Shown: one piece after another, positions 62,285 through 64,000 of the stretch
Layout of the letters: each line of letters begins with the position of its first letter
Position numbering within the stretch: position 1 is the first letter of the stretch
DNA from: Pseudomonas marginalis
GTDB lineage: Bacteria; Pseudomonadota; Gammaproteobacteria; Pseudomonadales; Pseudomonadaceae
Reading direction: 5' to 3'
Assembly: GCF_900105325.1 (NCBI RefSeq)
Contig: NZ_FNSU01000003.1
Span: 1,984,001-2,048,000 of the forward strand
Length of the DNA: 64,000 nt
The notes under the pieces: generated by a model
What the model saw: the letters and a program-made list of their open reading frames with translations, nothing else
Told to the model about the DNA's origin: nothing
Database searches by the model: none
Position numbers and translations under genes: made by a program

Positions 62285-63034
62285 TCAGGGGATGGCCGCG
62301 TCGAACTCATTGCCGCTGTTGTCGCGCAACACCAGGCGGGTGGGCCCCGGCGCGTCGATGTCGAAGGCCAGGTTGGGGTTTTCGCTGACCGCCGGGAACA
62401 ACTCAAGGTCAGCCAGCACCTGGCCGTCCTGGCCGCGCAGTTGTGCATGGTTGATAAAAAACTCGGGGATGCCGCTGACCATGCCGTTGTCCATCGGGTG
62501 CGCCACCTGTACACGCACCCGGCTGAACTCGCCACGCGGGTACCGGCCGCCGAGCACTTCGCCGATGTGCTCTTCCCAGCCCGGCTGGGTGCGTACCACG
62601 CTGGGCGCAGTGCAGCCGCCACCGGCCGCGTCGATCAGGGTCGAGCCCACGTGCCACAGGCCGTCATCGGTGAGCACCGCCGCCCGCAACGGCGTGGCCT
62701 GCTCGATACGAATCCGCAGCGACAGCCACGGCAGCACCCCGGCCTTGGGCTGGAAGTCGACGATTTTCGGCAACGGGTTGAGCTCAGCCCAGGCGAGGAT
62801 CTTCACCACATGGCCACTGAAGGCCCGTGCATCGATTTCCAGGGGCACCTGACGCGCATCTTCGGCAAACGGCGGCGCAAGCAGCTTGACTCGGTCGTCG
62901 AACACGAACGGCGCCAGCGCCAGGAACTGCTTGTGATAGAAGTCCCACATCACCGACGGCACCGGGTCGACCTCCACGGCGTGCGCCGCCAGCGGCAGCC
63001 AGCAGGCCAGGATGCAGCTCAATCGCCAGTTCAT
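62285..63034 (-). CDS. Quinoprotein-associated SoxYZ-like carrier protein
   Basis: 249 residues with a signal peptide (cut after AAHA). A SoxY-like N half ends in AAGGGCTAPSV, where Cys141 stands in the place of the SoxY swinging-arm Cys, followed by a SoxZ-like half (VRVQVAHPMDNGMVSGIPEFFI). It probably carries a covalently bound group between relay proteins. Same operon as the MBL protein and the binding protein, spacing 16 and 9 bp. Confidence 0.86.
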   Translation of the reverse strand: MNWRLSCILACWLPLAAHAVEVDPVPSVMWDFYHKQFLALAPFVFDDRVKLLAPPFAEDARQVPLEIDARAFSGHVVKILAWAELNPLPKIVDFQPKAGVLPWLSLRIRIEQATPLRAAVLTDDGLWHVGSTLIDAAGGGCTAPSVVRTQPGWEEHIGEVLGGRYPRGEFSRVRVQVAHPMDNGMVSGIPEFFINHAQLRGQDGQVLADLELFPAVSENPNLAFDIDAPGPTRLVLRDNSGNEFDAAIP

Positions 63035-63043
63035 CGCCTGCTC

Positions 63044-63919
63044 CTATTGATACATCTCGGGCACTTCGTACTGCAGGCCGTAACGGGCATAGATGGCTTG
63101 CACCGCGCCGTCGCGGATCAGGCCTTCCAGCGCCTCTTCCACCGCGTAGGCCAACTGGCGATTGCTCTCGTGCACCGCCATGCCGATCTCCCAGCGTTGC
63201 TTGCCCATGTTCGGGTAGGCGTTTTCGGCCAGGGCCAGTTGCGGGTCATGGGCCTCGTGCACCTGCCAATCGACTTCGCCGCGCATCGCCATCACCGCAT
63301 CGACCTCACCGGCTTTCATCGCCGCAAAGGCCTGGGGTACGTCGGGGTAGTGATGGGTCTTGGCGGCGAGCATGCCGTTGAACACCGAGGTGAGGTAGAA
63401 CGACGGTACGCTGTCGACTTCGACGCCAATCGGGTGCTGCTCGAACACCGCCACACTGGCAACCGTGTCCAGGCGCCGACGGTCATAAGCCACCTGCCAT
63501 TGTTCGTTCTGGTACGGCCCGAACATCACCACATGGCCGTTTTCCAGTTCGCCCTGGTCGTTGCGCTTTTGTGCGTAATCGCGGTCGTAGGGCGCGCGCA
63601 TCATCAGGTCGGCCAGTTGCTGGTTGTGCAACGGGCTGCCGCGCCAGATGTAGTCGCGCAGGTCGTCGTCGAGCTTCTCGCCGGCCGGCGCCCAGATCAA
63701 CTTCAGCCGTACCCCCAGCGCCGTGGCCAGGGCCTGGGCCAGTTCCACGTCGACCCCGCGCGCGGTGGCGCCGTCTTCGAAACTGTAGGGGGCAAAGTCC
63801 TTGTACACCGCCACGTTGATTTCGCCGGCGGCGATCATCTGGTCATAGCTGCGCACCTGCGCCTGTGCCGGCTGGCAACACAGCAGGGCCAGGCCAAGCA
63901 CATAAGCGAACAGGCGCAT
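63044..63919 (-). CDS. Quinoprotein-associated periplasmic binding protein (MxaJ/XoxJ-like)
   Basis: 291 residues with a signal peptide (cut after AQA). Solute-binding fold type II: INVAVYKDFAPYSFEDGATARGVDVELAQALATALGVRL, and a C-terminal GKQRWEIGMAVHESNRQLAYAVEEALEGLI. Family found beside PQQ alcohol dehydrogenases and thought to aid their maturation or electron transfer, as MxaJ does for methanol dehydrogenase. Confidence 0.86.
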   Translation of the reverse strand: MRLFAYVLGLALLCCQPAQAQVRSYDQMIAAGEINVAVYKDFAPYSFEDGATARGVDVELAQALATALGVRLKLIWAPAGEKLDDDLRDYIWRGSPLHNQQLADLMMRAPYDRDYAQKRNDQGELENGHVVMFGPYQNEQWQVAYDRRRLDTVASVAVFEQHPIGVEVDSVPSFYLTSVFNGMLAAKTHHYPDVPQAFAAMKAGEVDAVMAMRGEVDWQVHEAHDPQLALAENAYPNMGKQRWEIGMAVHESNRQLAYAVEEALEGLIRDGAVQAIYARYGLQYEVPEMYQ

Positions 63920-63922
63920 GGC

Positions 63923-64000
63923 TTACTCCTCGACGTGCACGCTGTCCAGGTAGGTGCGCACGGCCCACAAGGCTTCCTGGCTCAGATAGTCGGCCATTTT
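63923..64000 (-). CDS. Cytochrome c550 C-terminus (ExaB/PedF type), cut by window edge
   Basis: The last 25 residues (KMADYLSQEALWAVRTYLDS then VHVEE) of a gene running off the right edge. The terminal helix and its place beside the quinoprotein genes fit the c550 cytochrome that accepts electrons from the PQQ dehydrogenase. No haem motif is visible, so this rests on context. Confidence 0.55.
   Translation of the reverse strand, partial: KMADYLSQEALWAVRTYLDSVHVEE

Overview
The window is chromosomal DNA of a Pseudomonas, most likely of the P. fluorescens group. The reasons are the GC-rich coding sequence, the tig-clpP-clpX-lon-hupB-ppiD core block, the tRNA order Arg-His-Leu-His beside folD, the typical Pseudomonas REP/REPIN repeats, and protein sequences that read as Pseudomonas throughout. 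No prophage, plasmid backbone, CRISPR array or large biosynthetic cluster was found. Most of the window is core metabolism and transport, with small accessory insertions.

Layout. 1-9.8 kb: the start of fadH (off the left edge), a nitrilase-fold protein without its catalytic Lys and Cys plus an AraC regulator, a 28-residue peptide gene, a MarR regulator divergent from an orphan pyruvate-dehydrogenase-type E1, a DUF2242 lipoprotein, a LysR/MFS divergent pair and a GNAT acetyltransferase. 9.9-19.3 kb: the protein quality-control block (ppiD, hupB, lon, clpX, clpP, tig, all on the minus strand) and four tRNA genes. 19.6-23.0 kb: folD, the PBP7-type endopeptidase pbpG, an inactive-looking C39-fold lipoprotein and small envelope proteins. 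23.3-29.0 kb: an overlapping RND permease / membrane fusion protein / outer-membrane factor operon.

29.1-30.9 kb is the most accessory-looking stretch: an orphan polymorphic-toxin type 44 domain gene with a membrane-anchored partner (probable toxin/immunity pair), then a REP-associated tyrosine transposase flanked by REPINs. 30.9-39.1 kb: reductive pyrimidine catabolism (amidohydrolase and NCS1 permease divergent from dihydropyrimidinase, preT and preA, with a RutR-like TetR regulator). 39.2-40.4 kb: copC-copD. 40.6-47.6 kb: uronate use (OprD porin, uronate dehydrogenase, lactonase, TRAP transporter, aldose epimerase). 47.7-51.2 kb: an EmrAB-like drug exporter with a TetR regulator. 51.2-53.2 kb: a short-chain dehydrogenase and a quinone oxidoreductase, separated from that TetR gene by a 56-bp perfect palindrome. 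53.3-54.8 kb: a DASS anion transporter.

54.9-64.0 kb: a PQQ alcohol-oxidation cluster read leftward: cytochrome c550 end, two accessory periplasmic proteins, a metallo-hydrolase, a PedH-type quinoprotein alcohol dehydrogenase with the Asp-Tyr-Asp signature linked to lanthanide use, an aldehyde dehydrogenase, an extra 23-residue pqqA, ErcA-like iron alcohol dehydrogenase and an ErcS'-like hybrid kinase. The periplasmic dehydrogenase would pass electrons to the cytochrome, the aldehyde dehydrogenase would finish oxidation in the cytoplasm, and the kinase/ErcA pair probably regulates the system.
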